From: Sporomusa sp.
GTDB lineage: Bacteria > Bacillota_C > Negativicutes > Sporomusales > Sporomusaceae
DNA: 13,004 bases
Direction: 5' to 3'
Assembly: GCA_029256645.1 (NCBI GenBank)
Contig: JAQSXM010000046.1
Coordinates: 1-13,004, forward strand
The position numbers were made by a program, and so were the translations under genes. The notes under the pieces were generated by a model that was not told the origin of the DNA, did not search any database, and worked only from the letters and a program-made list of their open reading frames with translations. This document shows, piece by piece, positions 6,561 to 13,004 of this stretch. Position 1 is the first letter of the stretch; each line of letters starts with the position of its first letter.

Positions 6561-7712
6561 TTATTTCACGTATTTTTTGAGGAGCTCACGCCCGGCGATG
6601 TGTACCATAATCTGCTCAGTACCGCCGGCGAATTCCCACCCACGCGCATCCTGCCATGCTCTGGATACCCTGGTTTCTGTGGTATAGCCGATACCGCCGA
6701 GGATTTGCATTGCATCTGAGCAAACCTGTGTCGCCGTCTTGCAGACATAGCGTTTGCATAATGCCGAATCCAGTCTGATTGATATGCCATTATCATGTTT
6801 CCAGGCTGTTTCATAAATCATGTTCCGCATATTTTTGATTCTGATTTCCATATCGCTTAATAGCTCCTGGATCATTTGGAACTTGCCGATCGGTTGACCG
6901 AATTGGGCTCGCTGGCTGGCATAGGCTGCTGCATCGTCCATAGCTGCCTGGGCCAGCCCTAACGAAAAGACGCAGATCAAAATCCGTTCCACCTCAAAAT
7001 TTTTCATCAGTTGAAGAAACCCTTTGCCCTGTATGCCGACAAGGGCGCTTTCGTCGGTTTCCACATTGTCCAGATACATCTCCGAAAACTTGATCGGTTT
7101 CTGACCGATTTTATGGAGCGGGGCGAATTTAATCCCGGGAGAATCAGACGGGATCAGCCACATTGACATATTCTTATTCGTGACCTCCGGAGATTCGTCT
7201 TTCGCCACAATCAGGGAATAGGGTGCCGTGCCACCGTGGGTTACAAAAGTTTTCGTGCCACTTATATAAACCTTGCCGTTCTTGCGGACAGCCGTTGTCG
7301 TCATGGCACTATTGTCCGAGCCGGACTGAGGTTCGGAAATAGCAAGCAAAAAGGAGGCTTCGCCCGTATTTGTATAAGTGTCAACCGTCAGCCTGATTTG
7401 TTCCGGCGTACCGAATTCCACGATATCGAATAAGTTGAGCACGTTGGACAGGAAGGGGAACGAAGCGGCAGTAAGCCGGGTCAGTTCTTCAGCAACCATA
7501 AAAATCGTGGTGATATCCGCCGGTGTGCCGCCATACTCTTCGGGGATACCCATAAGTCCGAAGCCGGCGTCCAGAAAAGCCCGGGAAAACTTCGGATCAA
7601 TTGTGCCTTGTTCATACCAATTTTTGATATTGTCTTCAGTCACTTCTCTGGCTACCATCTCGCGCAGGCTGTCTAACAACAACTCTTGTTCATCAGTCTT
7701 ATTAAAATCCAT
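6561..7712 (-). CDS. CaiA-like acyl-CoA dehydrogenase / enoyl-CoA reductase
   Basis: A 383-residue FAD flavoenzyme of the acyl-CoA dehydrogenase fold. The start MDFNKTDEQELL, the segment NMIYETAWKHDNG (297-309) and the following A-L-C-K-R-Y (317-322) closely resemble E. coli CaiA (crotonobetainyl-CoA reductase) as recalled. Other marks: A-I-S-E-P-Q-S-G-S-D (124-133) for FAD/substrate binding, QRAQFGQPIGKFQMIQE (267-283) and MQILGGIGY (335-343). The usual catalytic glutamate of MCAD (YEGT) is glycine here (F-A-G-G-T, Gly363). Glu242 in VER sits where isovaleryl-CoA and long-chain enzymes carry their base. Start choice: GGAGG lies 7 bases before ATG 7712 but only 1 base before ATG 7718. With FixABCX downstream, reduction of an enoyl-CoA is the more likely physiological direction, as in cai systems; substrate unknown. 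Confidence 0.92.
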   Translation of the reverse strand: MDFNKTDEQELLLDSLREMVAREVTEDNIKNWYEQGTIDPKFSRAFLDAGFGLMGIPEEYGGTPADITTIFMVAEELTRLTAASFPFLSNVLNLFDIVEFGTPEQIRLTVDTYTNTGEASFLLAISEPQSGSDNSAMTTTAVRKNGKVYISGTKTFVTHGGTAPYSLIVAKDESPEVTNKNMSMWLIPSDSPGIKFAPLHKIGQKPIKFSEMYLDNVETDESALVGIQGKGFLQLMKNFEVERILICVFSLGLAQAAMDDAAAYASQRAQFGQPIGKFQMIQELLSDMEIRIKNMRNMIYETAWKHDNGISIRLDSALCKRYVCKTATQVCSDAMQILGGIGYTTETRVSRAWQDARGWEFAGGTEQIMVHIAGRELLKKYVK

Positions 7713-7731
7713 GTTCATACCTCCAAAATTA

Positions 7732-8796
7732 CTAGTTATTCTCACCTAATTTAGGATAGGGTGCAGTACAAGATAAAAAGGACTTTCCCGGCGTATAGTG
7801 GCTGGCAACATAGTTAAGCCCCCACTTATGCTCGATGAAACCTCTCTCTTTTACATAAGAATGGGCGGCCAGCTCACTTGTTTCTAAAACAGGCGCCATG
7901 CAGCAATCTACTTTTGTGGAAAACTCCGACCATTCCTGGAAAGTCCGGCTTTTGAATACATTCACTAATTGTGCATAAAAGGGATTGCCGGTCTCCGGTT
8001 TTGTCCGATGCCCCGGTATCAGATCCTCCCGGTTAACTGACTTACAGAAATTAACCCAGAATTTCTCCTCAATGGCTCCTAAAGTTACATAACGGTTGTC
8101 CTTGGTCGCATAGATGTTATAGGCAATACCATGTTCATTGATTCCATGTTCTTCCCCGGTTGCCGAGTGGTGGCTGACATGCAGTCCCATTAGCGAAAGC
8201 ACACTATCGGTTAAAGCAACATCAAGATAGGTGCCCTTTCCTGTTCGCTCCCTGTACACCAGCCCGGCCAAAATAGCTTCACTGGCCACAATACCCCCAA
8301 TCAGATCAGCCAAAGCAATATTGGGCTTGATCGGTTTTCCAGTGTCATCGGTCAGTTGGGCCAGAACACCGCTAAGCGCCATGTAATTTAAATCATGGCC
8401 GGCCAGGCGGGAAAACGAGGTGTTTTGTCCATAGCCGGATAAAGAACAGTATACCAATGCAGGATTTATTTCTGACAGGCTTGCAAAGTCAATACCCAGC
8501 CTTGCGGGAACGCCGGGACGAAAACTTTCGATAACCACATCGGCCTCTCTGACCAGTTCTAAAACGTGCCGGCGCTGTTTTTCGTCCTTTAGGTCATACG
8601 CCTTGCTCTGTTTGCCCCGGCTTTGTGACCGGAAGACACACCCTTCTTCGCCATGTATGGTATCCATAAATCTGGCCGGGTCCCCTGTGGGTTCTTCGAT
8701 CTTGATCACTTCTGCGCCGCGGTCGGCCAGACGCAATGTAGCCACCGGCCCCGGGAAATAGCGGGTAAAATCGATAATTTTTATTCCTGAAAGCAA
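7732..8796 (-). CDS. Family III CoA-transferase fold, racemase-like
   Basis: A 354-residue CaiB/BaiF-family protein. It is distinct from the CaiB-like gene upstream: shorter, and with the residues expected of alpha-methylacyl-CoA racemase. AGHDLNYMALSG has His134, I-A-L-A-D-L-I-G-G has Asp164, and LGAIEEKFW has Glu243. These correspond to His126, Asp156 and Glu241 of the mycobacterial racemase as recalled. The N-terminal L-S-G-I-K-I-I-D-F and G-A-E-V-I-K-I-E-E-P (28-37) form the CoA-binding start of the family. A racemase would interconvert the R and S forms of a 2-methylacyl-CoA; a transferase would move CoA between acids using Asp164. Racemase-like is preferred, without certainty. It begins with TTG (8796), preceded by GGGGGAG at 5 bases; no ATG is nearby. 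It lies 15 bases after the transporter and 19 before the dehydrogenase, so all three are coupled. Confidence 0.85.
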   Translation of the reverse strand: MLSGIKIIDFTRYFPGPVATLRLADRGAEVIKIEEPTGDPARFMDTIHGEEGCVFRSQSRGKQSKAYDLKDEKQRRHVLELVREADVVIESFRPGVPARLGIDFASLSEINPALVYCSLSGYGQNTSFSRLAGHDLNYMALSGVLAQLTDDTGKPIKPNIALADLIGGIVASEAILAGLVYRERTGKGTYLDVALTDSVLSLMGLHVSHHSATGEEHGINEHGIAYNIYATKDNRYVTLGAIEEKFWVNFCKSVNREDLIPGHRTKPETGNPFYAQLVNVFKSRTFQEWSEFSTKVDCCMAPVLETSELAAHSYVKERGFIEHKWGLNYVASHYTPGKSFLSCTAPYPKLGENN

Positions 8797-8811
8797 TTCG
8801 ACTCCCCCACT

Positions 8812-10080
8812 CTAAGCTGTATGTTCAAGTTTTTTGCCTAATTGCAGCGCAATAGAACCAGCCACAAAGGCTATGGCTGCAATCCCCATAGCCGCGCCGA
8901 AAGACATGGTATAGGACTTAGTCGCATCAAGAAAAAAGCCCCAGGCCGATGAACCGATAGCCGAACTCAACGAAGCCGCCATGGCGATATTAGCGTAAAT
9001 CTGGCTGTAATCCCGGTTGCCGAAGATTTTTTTCATTGTCAGCGGGGTCTGCACCGAAACACCGGCATAGGAGATACCATACAGGAAGCCGCCAGCCAGC
9101 ACGACCCAGGTACCCACCTGCGCCAGGAAAACCATCAGCCCCAGGCCAACAAACCCGGCGCCCATGGCGACGCTCAGTCCGCCAAAAACACTCTTGTCAT
9201 TGATAGCGCCAAGCAAAACCTTGCCGATCATGTTGCCAAACATACTGGCTGAAGCAACGGTTGCGCCCAGTGTGATCGACATCCCCAGCGAGGTCGCATA
9301 CGAAGGCAGATAGAAGTTGATATTGGTATTGAAGGCCACCAGGAAAGAAAATATAAGGCTTAAATAAAATGCACCGCTTGTAAGTGCCGCCCCATAAGTA
9401 ACGCCCGCAACCTGGGCAGAAGCTCCGCCTTGCGCTGCTTCGCCCGTATCCCCATAGGGTTTTAGCCCCTTGTCGGCGGGGTGGCTTCTCATAAGCAGCG
9501 CAAAAGGGAGCGCGATCACCAGCGTAAGCACCGCGAAGCTCAGATAACCGGCCCGCCAGCCGTAATTCGCGATCATATAGCCGCCGAACGGATTAAACAG
9601 TACGCCGCCAATGCCGGTGAAGGCCGAACACAAGCCCATGAAAAAGCCAACCCGCGTTTTGAACCAGCGGTTGATCATGGTTGGCACCATCAGATAGAGC
9701 AGAAATGCCATGGCAACACCGAGAAAAGCGCCAGCCACATAAAACTGATAGACCGAAGTAAAGGTTGACATTGCCGCAAATGCGGCAGCAACAATAATAA
9801 CGTTAACCGCTAAAATTTTAGGGGCCGCGTATTTGGCGAAAATTTTCCCGGCAACAAGTAACGTAAGCGTCGCCGCCACCATTGCAACCGACAGGTAAAT
9901 AGCGAACGCTCCTTTGCCGACCCCCAGGGCCTGGCTGACCGGGTTGAAAAAGATGCCTGCACAACTAAAGGTAAAGGTTACCGGTGCAATGGATATTGCA
10001 CAACAAGCAGCGACAATCATATAAGCATAATGAAAACCGCCAGTATTCTGATTTGTGCGCATACTGAGATTTGTACTCAT
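8812..10080 (-). CDS. MFS transporter, oxalate/formate-antiporter-like
   Basis: A 422-residue polytopic membrane protein with about 12 hydrophobic segments. The first begins at about 18 (YAYMIVAACCAIS). G-K-I-F-A-K-Y-A-A-P-K-I (78-89) is the cytoplasmic motif after helix 2. INRWFKTRVGFFMG (136-149) resembles the N-R-W-F loop of OFA/MCT-type carriers. The central loop at about 198-226 contains R-S-H-P-A-D-K-G-L-K-P-Y-G, typical of the same group. Such carriers move small mono- or dicarboxylates by uniport, proton symport or antiport. Its place in the operon corresponds to CaiT, which is a BCCT-family antiporter, so a different carrier class does the job here. Start choice: ATG 10080 follows a GGGGG-A-A-G-T-A-G-G-A purine tract; an in-frame TTG at 10152 would put the start inside a hairpin loop and is unlikely. 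Substrate unknown; a carboxylate is inferred. Confidence 0.88.
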   Translation of the reverse strand: MSTNLSMRTNQNTGGFHYAYMIVAACCAISIAPVTFTFSCAGIFFNPVSQALGVGKGAFAIYLSVAMVAATLTLLVAGKIFAKYAAPKILAVNVIIVAAAFAAMSTFTSVYQFYVAGAFLGVAMAFLLYLMVPTMINRWFKTRVGFFMGLCSAFTGIGGVLFNPFGGYMIANYGWRAGYLSFAVLTLVIALPFALLMRSHPADKGLKPYGDTGEAAQGGASAQVAGVTYGAALTSGAFYLSLIFSFLVAFNTNINFYLPSYATSLGMSITLGATVASASMFGNMIGKVLLGAINDKSVFGGLSVAMGAGFVGLGLMVFLAQVGTWVVLAGGFLYGISYAGVSVQTPLTMKKIFGNRDYSQIYANIAMAASLSSAIGSSAWGFFLDATKSYTMSFGAAMGIAAIAFVAGSIALQLGKKLEHTA

Positions 10081-10127
10081 TCCTACTTCCCCCTCAAAAT
10101 CAATAAGACCATGGCCCAACCCACTCT

Positions 10128-10165
10128 TAGAAAACTGTTCCTCGCCCAGCAAGACCAGTTTTCTA
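10128..10165 (-). promoter_or_regulatory. Hairpin in the leader of the MFS gene
   Basis: TAGAAAACTG (10128-10137) and CAGTTTTCTA (10156-10165) form a perfect 10-bp inverted repeat around an 18-base loop. It lies in the 133-base gap between the CaiB-like and MFS genes, the longest gap inside the operon. On the minus strand no U tract follows the stem, so it is not a standard terminator. A smaller GC-rich hairpin (GGCAG 10188-10192 with CTGCC 10197-10201) precedes it. The arm core AAAACTG/CAGTTTT recurs in the etfA-fixC hairpin. Possible roles are transcript processing, stability, or binding of a protein; none can be chosen from sequence. Confidence 0.45.
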
Positions 10166-10213
10166 AAAGTGATAGGAAATTTCCACCGGCAGTAGCCTGC
10201 CGTGCTGCAAAAG

Positions 10214-11437
10214 CTAGCAGGTCAAATCCTGCTTAAGGATCTTCCTGGCATATAATTCTTTAATCTGCTCTGGTGTATAGCCCAGGTCGCTGAGAACATC
10301 CTCATTATCCTCGCCATAATGGGGGGCTGCCCGCCATACTTTGCCGGGGTTATTCTTTAGTCGCGGCGCGATCGCCGGGCCTTTGACCTTCTTGCCCTCA
10401 ATCCCGTCCCACTCAGTGATAACGCCGCGGGCCACAAAGTGAGGGTGTGTTTTCATCATCTCGTAGGTGATAATAGCGCTCGAAACAACCCCCGCATCAT
10501 TGAGCTCTTTTTCTGCTTGTGCCACTGTCCGGGCGGCACAAAACTCAGCCATTTTCTCGACTACTTTATCCCCTGCCGGTGTGTTCCGCCATACAGCATA
10601 TTTATCTGACGGGAACTCCTCTGAGCCAAACTCCAGTCCCAGCAGCGGCAGGCCACCTTTCATCGTATTGGTGCTGAGAAAGAAAACATAAATATAGCCA
10701 TCTTGGCACTTAAAAGGTTCACACGCAGCAAAAGTCGGATTTTTTGATCCGGCGCGCTTTCTTTCGATGCCATAGCTCAGCCAGTCAGTGGGGAACCCGG
10801 CCTGAATCATCAGCAACGCTTCGAATTGCGCGCAATCGATACTTTCACCCTTGCCGGTCTTCTGTGCGTTGATATATGCCGCCAGGCATGTCCAGGACGC
10901 CACCATTGCGGCAATGTAATCCCCCATAAAGGCTGGCGCCGGTGCCGGCAGTCCGGGCTCAGGCTCGCCATTGACATGCATAAAGCCGCTGAAGGCCTGC
11001 CCGATCGCATCATAAGACCCGCGTTTTAAATAATCGGGATCACCGGTCAAACCATAACCCGTAACATGGCAAATGACCAGTTTAGGGTTAATCTCCAGCA
11101 AGACTTCATCACTGAGACCGCGTTTGTCCCAGGTACCGGCTTTTGAATTTTCAATGAAAATGTCTGACTCCTTGATCAGTTTCTTGAAGATTTCTTTGCC
11201 TTCAGGATTGACCATGTCAAGCACAATAGCCCGTTGGTTGCGGCGTTCCCTGTTGACAAACGACAATGTGTCTGTTGTCCGGAACTGATCTTTCACTACA
11301 GGGCTTTCGACATAGATAACGTCCGCCCCGAAATCGGCCATCATGGCTGCTGCGTACGGCCCGGCAACACTCAACCCCGCGCTGAGCACCTTTACTCCTG
11401 ACAGCGGACCGAATTGAGGAACATCTGATCTCTTCAT
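10214..11437 (-). CDS. caiB: CaiB-like CoA-transferase (family III)
   Basis: A 407-residue family III CoA-transferase resembling E. coli CaiB (405 residues) over its length, as recalled: FGPLSGVKV near the N-terminus, S-D-I-F-I-E-N-S-K (91-99), RGLSDEVLLEINPKLVI (106-122), Q-A-F-S-G (147-151), KTGKGESID, and K-G-P-A-I-A-P-R-L-K-N-N-P-G near the C-terminus. Asp173 in M-G-D-Y-I aligns with the catalytic Asp169 of CaiB, which forms the acyl and CoA anhydride/thioester intermediates. CaiB swaps CoA between the reduced product and incoming substrate, saving ATP. It is the first gene of the operon; the ATG at 11437 has GTGGAG 5 bases upstream and lies about 38 bases from the predicted sigma54 start. 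True carnitine/crotonobetaine specificity is not proven; related enzymes act on other short or aryl acids. Confidence 0.88.
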   Translation of the reverse strand: MKRSDVPQFGPLSGVKVLSAGLSVAGPYAAAMMADFGADVIYVESPVVKDQFRTTDTLSFVNRERRNQRAIVLDMVNPEGKEIFKKLIKESDIFIENSKAGTWDKRGLSDEVLLEINPKLVICHVTGYGLTGDPDYLKRGSYDAIGQAFSGFMHVNGEPEPGLPAPAPAFMGDYIAAMVASWTCLAAYINAQKTGKGESIDCAQFEALLMIQAGFPTDWLSYGIERKRAGSKNPTFAACEPFKCQDGYIYVFFLSTNTMKGGLPLLGLEFGSEEFPSDKYAVWRNTPAGDKVVEKMAEFCAARTVAQAEKELNDAGVVSSAIITYEMMKTHPHFVARGVITEWDGIEGKKVKGPAIAPRLKNNPGKVWRAAPHYGEDNEDVLSDLGYTPEQIKELYARKILKQDLTC

Positions 11438-11485
11438 ACTGGCTCCACTTCCCTCTTAATAAATTTTTCTTTCGCACTCTATATA

Positions 11486-11501
11486 CGCAACTTTTATGCC
11501 A
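11486..11501 (-). promoter_or_regulatory. Sigma54 (-24/-12) promoter of the operon
   Basis: The minus strand reads TGGCATAAAAGTTGCG. This fits the sigma54 consensus TGGCAYRNNNNTTGC at every defined position, with the GG and GC elements at the required spacing. The predicted start is near 11475, giving a leader of about 38 bases before the CaiB-like ATG. The immediately upstream gene is a sigma54 activator, which supports the call. No equally good -24/-12 site was seen in the other intergenic gaps, so this probably drives the whole ten-gene block. Confidence 0.88.
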
Positions 11502-11539
11502 ATCGTTGAACCCAGATTTCCCGCGGCTTTTTTCTCCCC

Positions 11540-11576
11540 AGTGTCCAAAGTTGTTTAACGAGTGTCTGGATTTGTT
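11540..11576 (-). promoter_or_regulatory. Tandem upstream activator sites
   Basis: Two direct repeats, AGTGTCCAAAGTTGTT (11540-11555) and AGTGTCTGGATTTGTT (11561-11576) as read on the plus strand, agree at 12 of 16 positions and are offset by 21 bp, two helical turns. They lie about 65-101 bp upstream of the predicted start, the usual range for binding sites of sigma54 enhancer-binding proteins. They are probably bound by the Fis-type HTH of the adjacent activator. Binding is inferred from position and repetition only. Confidence 0.6.
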
Positions 11577-11608
11577 GGTGAAAGCACTACATCTTTTATC
11601 TGAATTTC

Positions 11609-11644
11609 AAAAAGAAAAGCCGCAAAGAACTCACGTTCTTTGCG
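11609..11644 (-). terminator. Intrinsic terminator of the activator gene
   Basis: CGCAAAGAAC (11621-11630) and GTTCTTTGCG (11635-11644) form a perfect 10-bp stem with a TCAC loop. On the minus strand it is followed by GCTTTTCTTTTT (11620-11609), a clear U tract. It lies 43 bases past the activator stop codon and insulates the sigma54 promoter region from read-through. Confidence 0.92.
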
Positions 11645-11687
11645 ACCCTTGATTGCTAACGTCCGTATATTTACCCGCTGTCAGCGG

Positions 11688-13004
11688 CTAGTCCAGCTTA
11701 TACTCTCTGATCTTTTTATATAAAGTGCTGCGGGAAACGTTTAATTCTTCTGCGACTTGCGACTTATTGCCATTATATTTGATAAGTGTACTCAGAATTT
11801 TTTTCCGTTCTTCCTTCCAAAAATCCGTTTCGCTGTTTGTGGACTGTTTTGCTTTACCAACTTCGTCACTATCAAGCTGATCAAAAATGTCTCCGGGGAG
11901 ATCTTCCAGTTTTAAAGTGCTTCCTTCCACATTATTTACGGCGCATTCCACGGCATTTCTGAATTCCCGCAAATTTCCCGGCCAGGCACATCTCACTAAA
12001 TAGGATAGCGCCTTTGGTGAAACCTGTTGCACGTTTTTATCCAACACTTCATTAAAGTAGTCAATGAAATAATCCAGCATCAGGGGAATATCGGTAACCC
12101 GGTCTCTTAACGGCGGCAGATGAAGGTGAATAACATTGATCCGGTAATACAAATCTAAGCGAAACGCTCCTTCATTGACCATCTTGCGCAGATCTCTATT
12201 GGTAGCACATATCAGGCGCACATCAACAGGTGTGGTGATATTGCTGCCAATTCTGGTAACCGTTCGCTCCTCCAGCACCCTCAGCAGCATGGTCTGGGCA
12301 TACATCGGCAATTCGCCAATCTCATCAAGGAACAGCGTTCCTTGATGAGCATATTCAAACTTGCCCATCGAGCCTCCTTTGCGGGCGCCGGTAAAAGCGC
12401 CCTCAACATGGCCGAATAGTTCGCTCGCGATCAGCTCTGACGGGATAGCCGCGCAGTTAAGCGCCACAAAAGGGTTGTCTCTGCGGATGCTTTTGTTGTG
12501 TATGGCTTGCGCAAACAACTCTTTCCCGGTACCGCTTTCCCCGGTGATAATCACCGAACTACGACTCTTGGCTATATTTACCGCTCGCTCTTTGACCTGC
12601 CTAATGGCGCTTGACTCGCCGATTATATTCTCAAACGTATAATACGCCTGGGAATTAGCAATCTTATTGACAGTCTGCCGGACATTTCCACTGTCGGACA
12701 ACTTAATACTAAGTCCGGTTATTAAATCATCCTGCTTAATCGGCGTGACATCCATGCGCAGAAACTGCTTTTGCTCAGGGGCTTTTCGCAGAAATATTTC
12801 CTCAAACATAATTCTGTGGCCTGTTTCCAGGCAGGTTAAAGCCCGGTCTAACTCCGGAATTATTTCTAAGCAATTAATATTTTTCGACTCATCCAGGCTT
12901 ACTTTAAACCAAGTGGCGAAGATTTGATTAAAATAGATGACTTTCCCAAACGAATCCAGAAAGAGAAATGCCTCATGCTTATTATGCATAAGCTGTTCGA
13001 ACAA
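11688..13004 (-). CDS. Sigma54-dependent activator, PAS-AAA+-Fis (5' end cut)
   Basis: 438 residues are visible; the frame is open at the window edge, where a TTG codon could be a start or an internal leucine, so the N-terminus may be missing. Residues about 3-105 look like a PAS sensor (EAFLFLDSFGKVIYFNQIFA). The AAA+ domain (about 125-350) has Walker A GESGTGKE (155-162), the sigma54-contacting GAFTGA loop (202-207), Walker B GTLFLDEIGE (222-231), the arginine-rich sensor FRLDLYYRIN (281-290) and WPGNLREFRN (341-350). The C-terminal Fis-type HTH spans about 408-435 (NGNKSQVAEELNVSRSTLYK). The family hydrolyses ATP to open the sigma54 promoter after binding upstream sites. The PAS-like region and absence of a receiver domain suggest direct sensing of a ligand or redox state. 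It is the probable regulator of the promoter at 11486-11501, and its stop is followed by a terminator, so it is a separate unit. Confidence 0.93.
   Translation of the reverse strand: MFEQLMHNKHEAFLFLDSFGKVIYFNQIFATWFKVSLDESKNINCLEIIPELDRALTCLETGHRIMFEEIFLRKAPEQKQFLRMDVTPIKQDDLITGLSIKLSDSGNVRQTVNKIANSQAYYTFENIIGESSAIRQVKERAVNIAKSRSSVIITGESGTGKELFAQAIHNKSIRRDNPFVALNCAAIPSELIASELFGHVEGAFTGARKGGSMGKFEYAHQGTLFLDEIGELPMYAQTMLLRVLEERTVTRIGSNITTPVDVRLICATNRDLRKMVNEGAFRLDLYYRINVIHLHLPPLRDRVTDIPLMLDYFIDYFNEVLDKNVQQVSPKALSYLVRCAWPGNLREFRNAVECAVNNVEGSTLKLEDLPGDIFDQLDSDEVGKAKQSTNSETDFWKEERKKILSTLIKYNGNKSQVAEELNVSRSTLYKKIREYKLD

Noticed and set aside
10081..10152. N-terminal extension of the MFS protein from a TTG at 10152
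   Set aside because: The start would lie in a hairpin loop and the extension is polar and unlike the family; ATG 10080 with a purine-rich site fits the usual start just before helix 1.
10188..10201. GGCAG-TAGC-CTGCC hairpin as a terminator of the CaiB-like gene
   Set aside because: Only 5 bp and followed on the minus strand by GGTGGAAATTT with no U tract; the operon appears to continue.
10202..10220. TTTTGCA on the minus strand as a -12 element of a second sigma54 promoter before the MFS gene
   Set aside because: The -24 GG is absent at the required spacing.
11675..11687. CCGCTG-T-CAGCGG palindrome next to the activator stop codon
   Set aside because: No U tract follows and the real terminator lies 30 bases further on; could be an operator half-site pair but nothing supports it.
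1..13004. Novel defence system, CRISPR array, tRNA or prophage
   Set aside because: No spaced repeats, cloverleaf, integrase or nuclease-type proteins were seen; apart from the transposase fragment the content is metabolic and regulatory.

Overview
The window reads as a chromosomal accessory locus of a diderm Firmicute (Negativicutes, most likely Sporomusaceae such as Sporomusa or Pelosinus relatives). The clue is the last gene of the block: a porin with a signal peptide, a single N-terminal SLH domain and a C-terminal phenylalanine, which is the OmpM-type outer-membrane protein of that group. All intact genes lie on the minus strand, so transcription runs from high to low coordinates. The taxon is inferred from protein character alone.

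Layout in the direction of transcription. (1) 13004-11688: a sigma54-dependent activator (PAS-like, AAA+, Fis HTH), cut by the window edge and closed by a strong intrinsic terminator (11644-11609). (2) 11576-11486: a control region with two 16-bp direct repeats 21 bp apart, followed by a -24/-12 promoter with consensus elements and spacing. (3) 11437-217: ten tightly packed genes: CaiB-like CoA-transferase, MFS carboxylate transporter, a second family III protein carrying alpha-methylacyl-CoA racemase residues, CaiA-like acyl-CoA dehydrogenase, EtfB/FixA, EtfA/FixB, FixC, FixX, an acyl-CoA ligase in the position of CaiC, and the SLH porin. A 17-position hairpin at 205-167 ends the block. (4) 1-99 (+): a decayed fragment of an IS1595-family transposase.

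How it fits together (inference from family knowledge). The gene set resembles the enterobacterial cai and fix operons (carnitine/crotonobetaine reduction with FixABCX as electron donor) merged into one transcription unit. CaiT (BCCT antiporter) appears replaced by an MFS carrier of oxalate/formate-antiporter character. No enoyl-CoA hydratase (CaiD) is present. A racemase-like protein and an outer-membrane porin are added. A consistent model is that the porin and carrier bring in an unsaturated or branched carboxylate, the ligase primes it as a CoA thioester, CaiB recycles CoA from product to substrate, and the CaiA-like enzyme reduces the enoyl-CoA with electrons delivered by the Etf/FixCX complex, linked to the quinone pool and/or ferredoxin. 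The substrate cannot be read from the sequence. It may be crotonobetaine, or another enoate such as a 2-methyl-branched or aryl acid. The adjacent sigma54 activator probably senses it or a related signal.

Stretches without genes: 1-216 (transposase remnant and terminator), 4757-4846 (hairpins between etfA and fixC), 10081-10213 (hairpin-containing leader of the MFS gene) and 11438-11687 (promoter, activator sites, terminator). No tRNA, rRNA or CRISPR array was seen.
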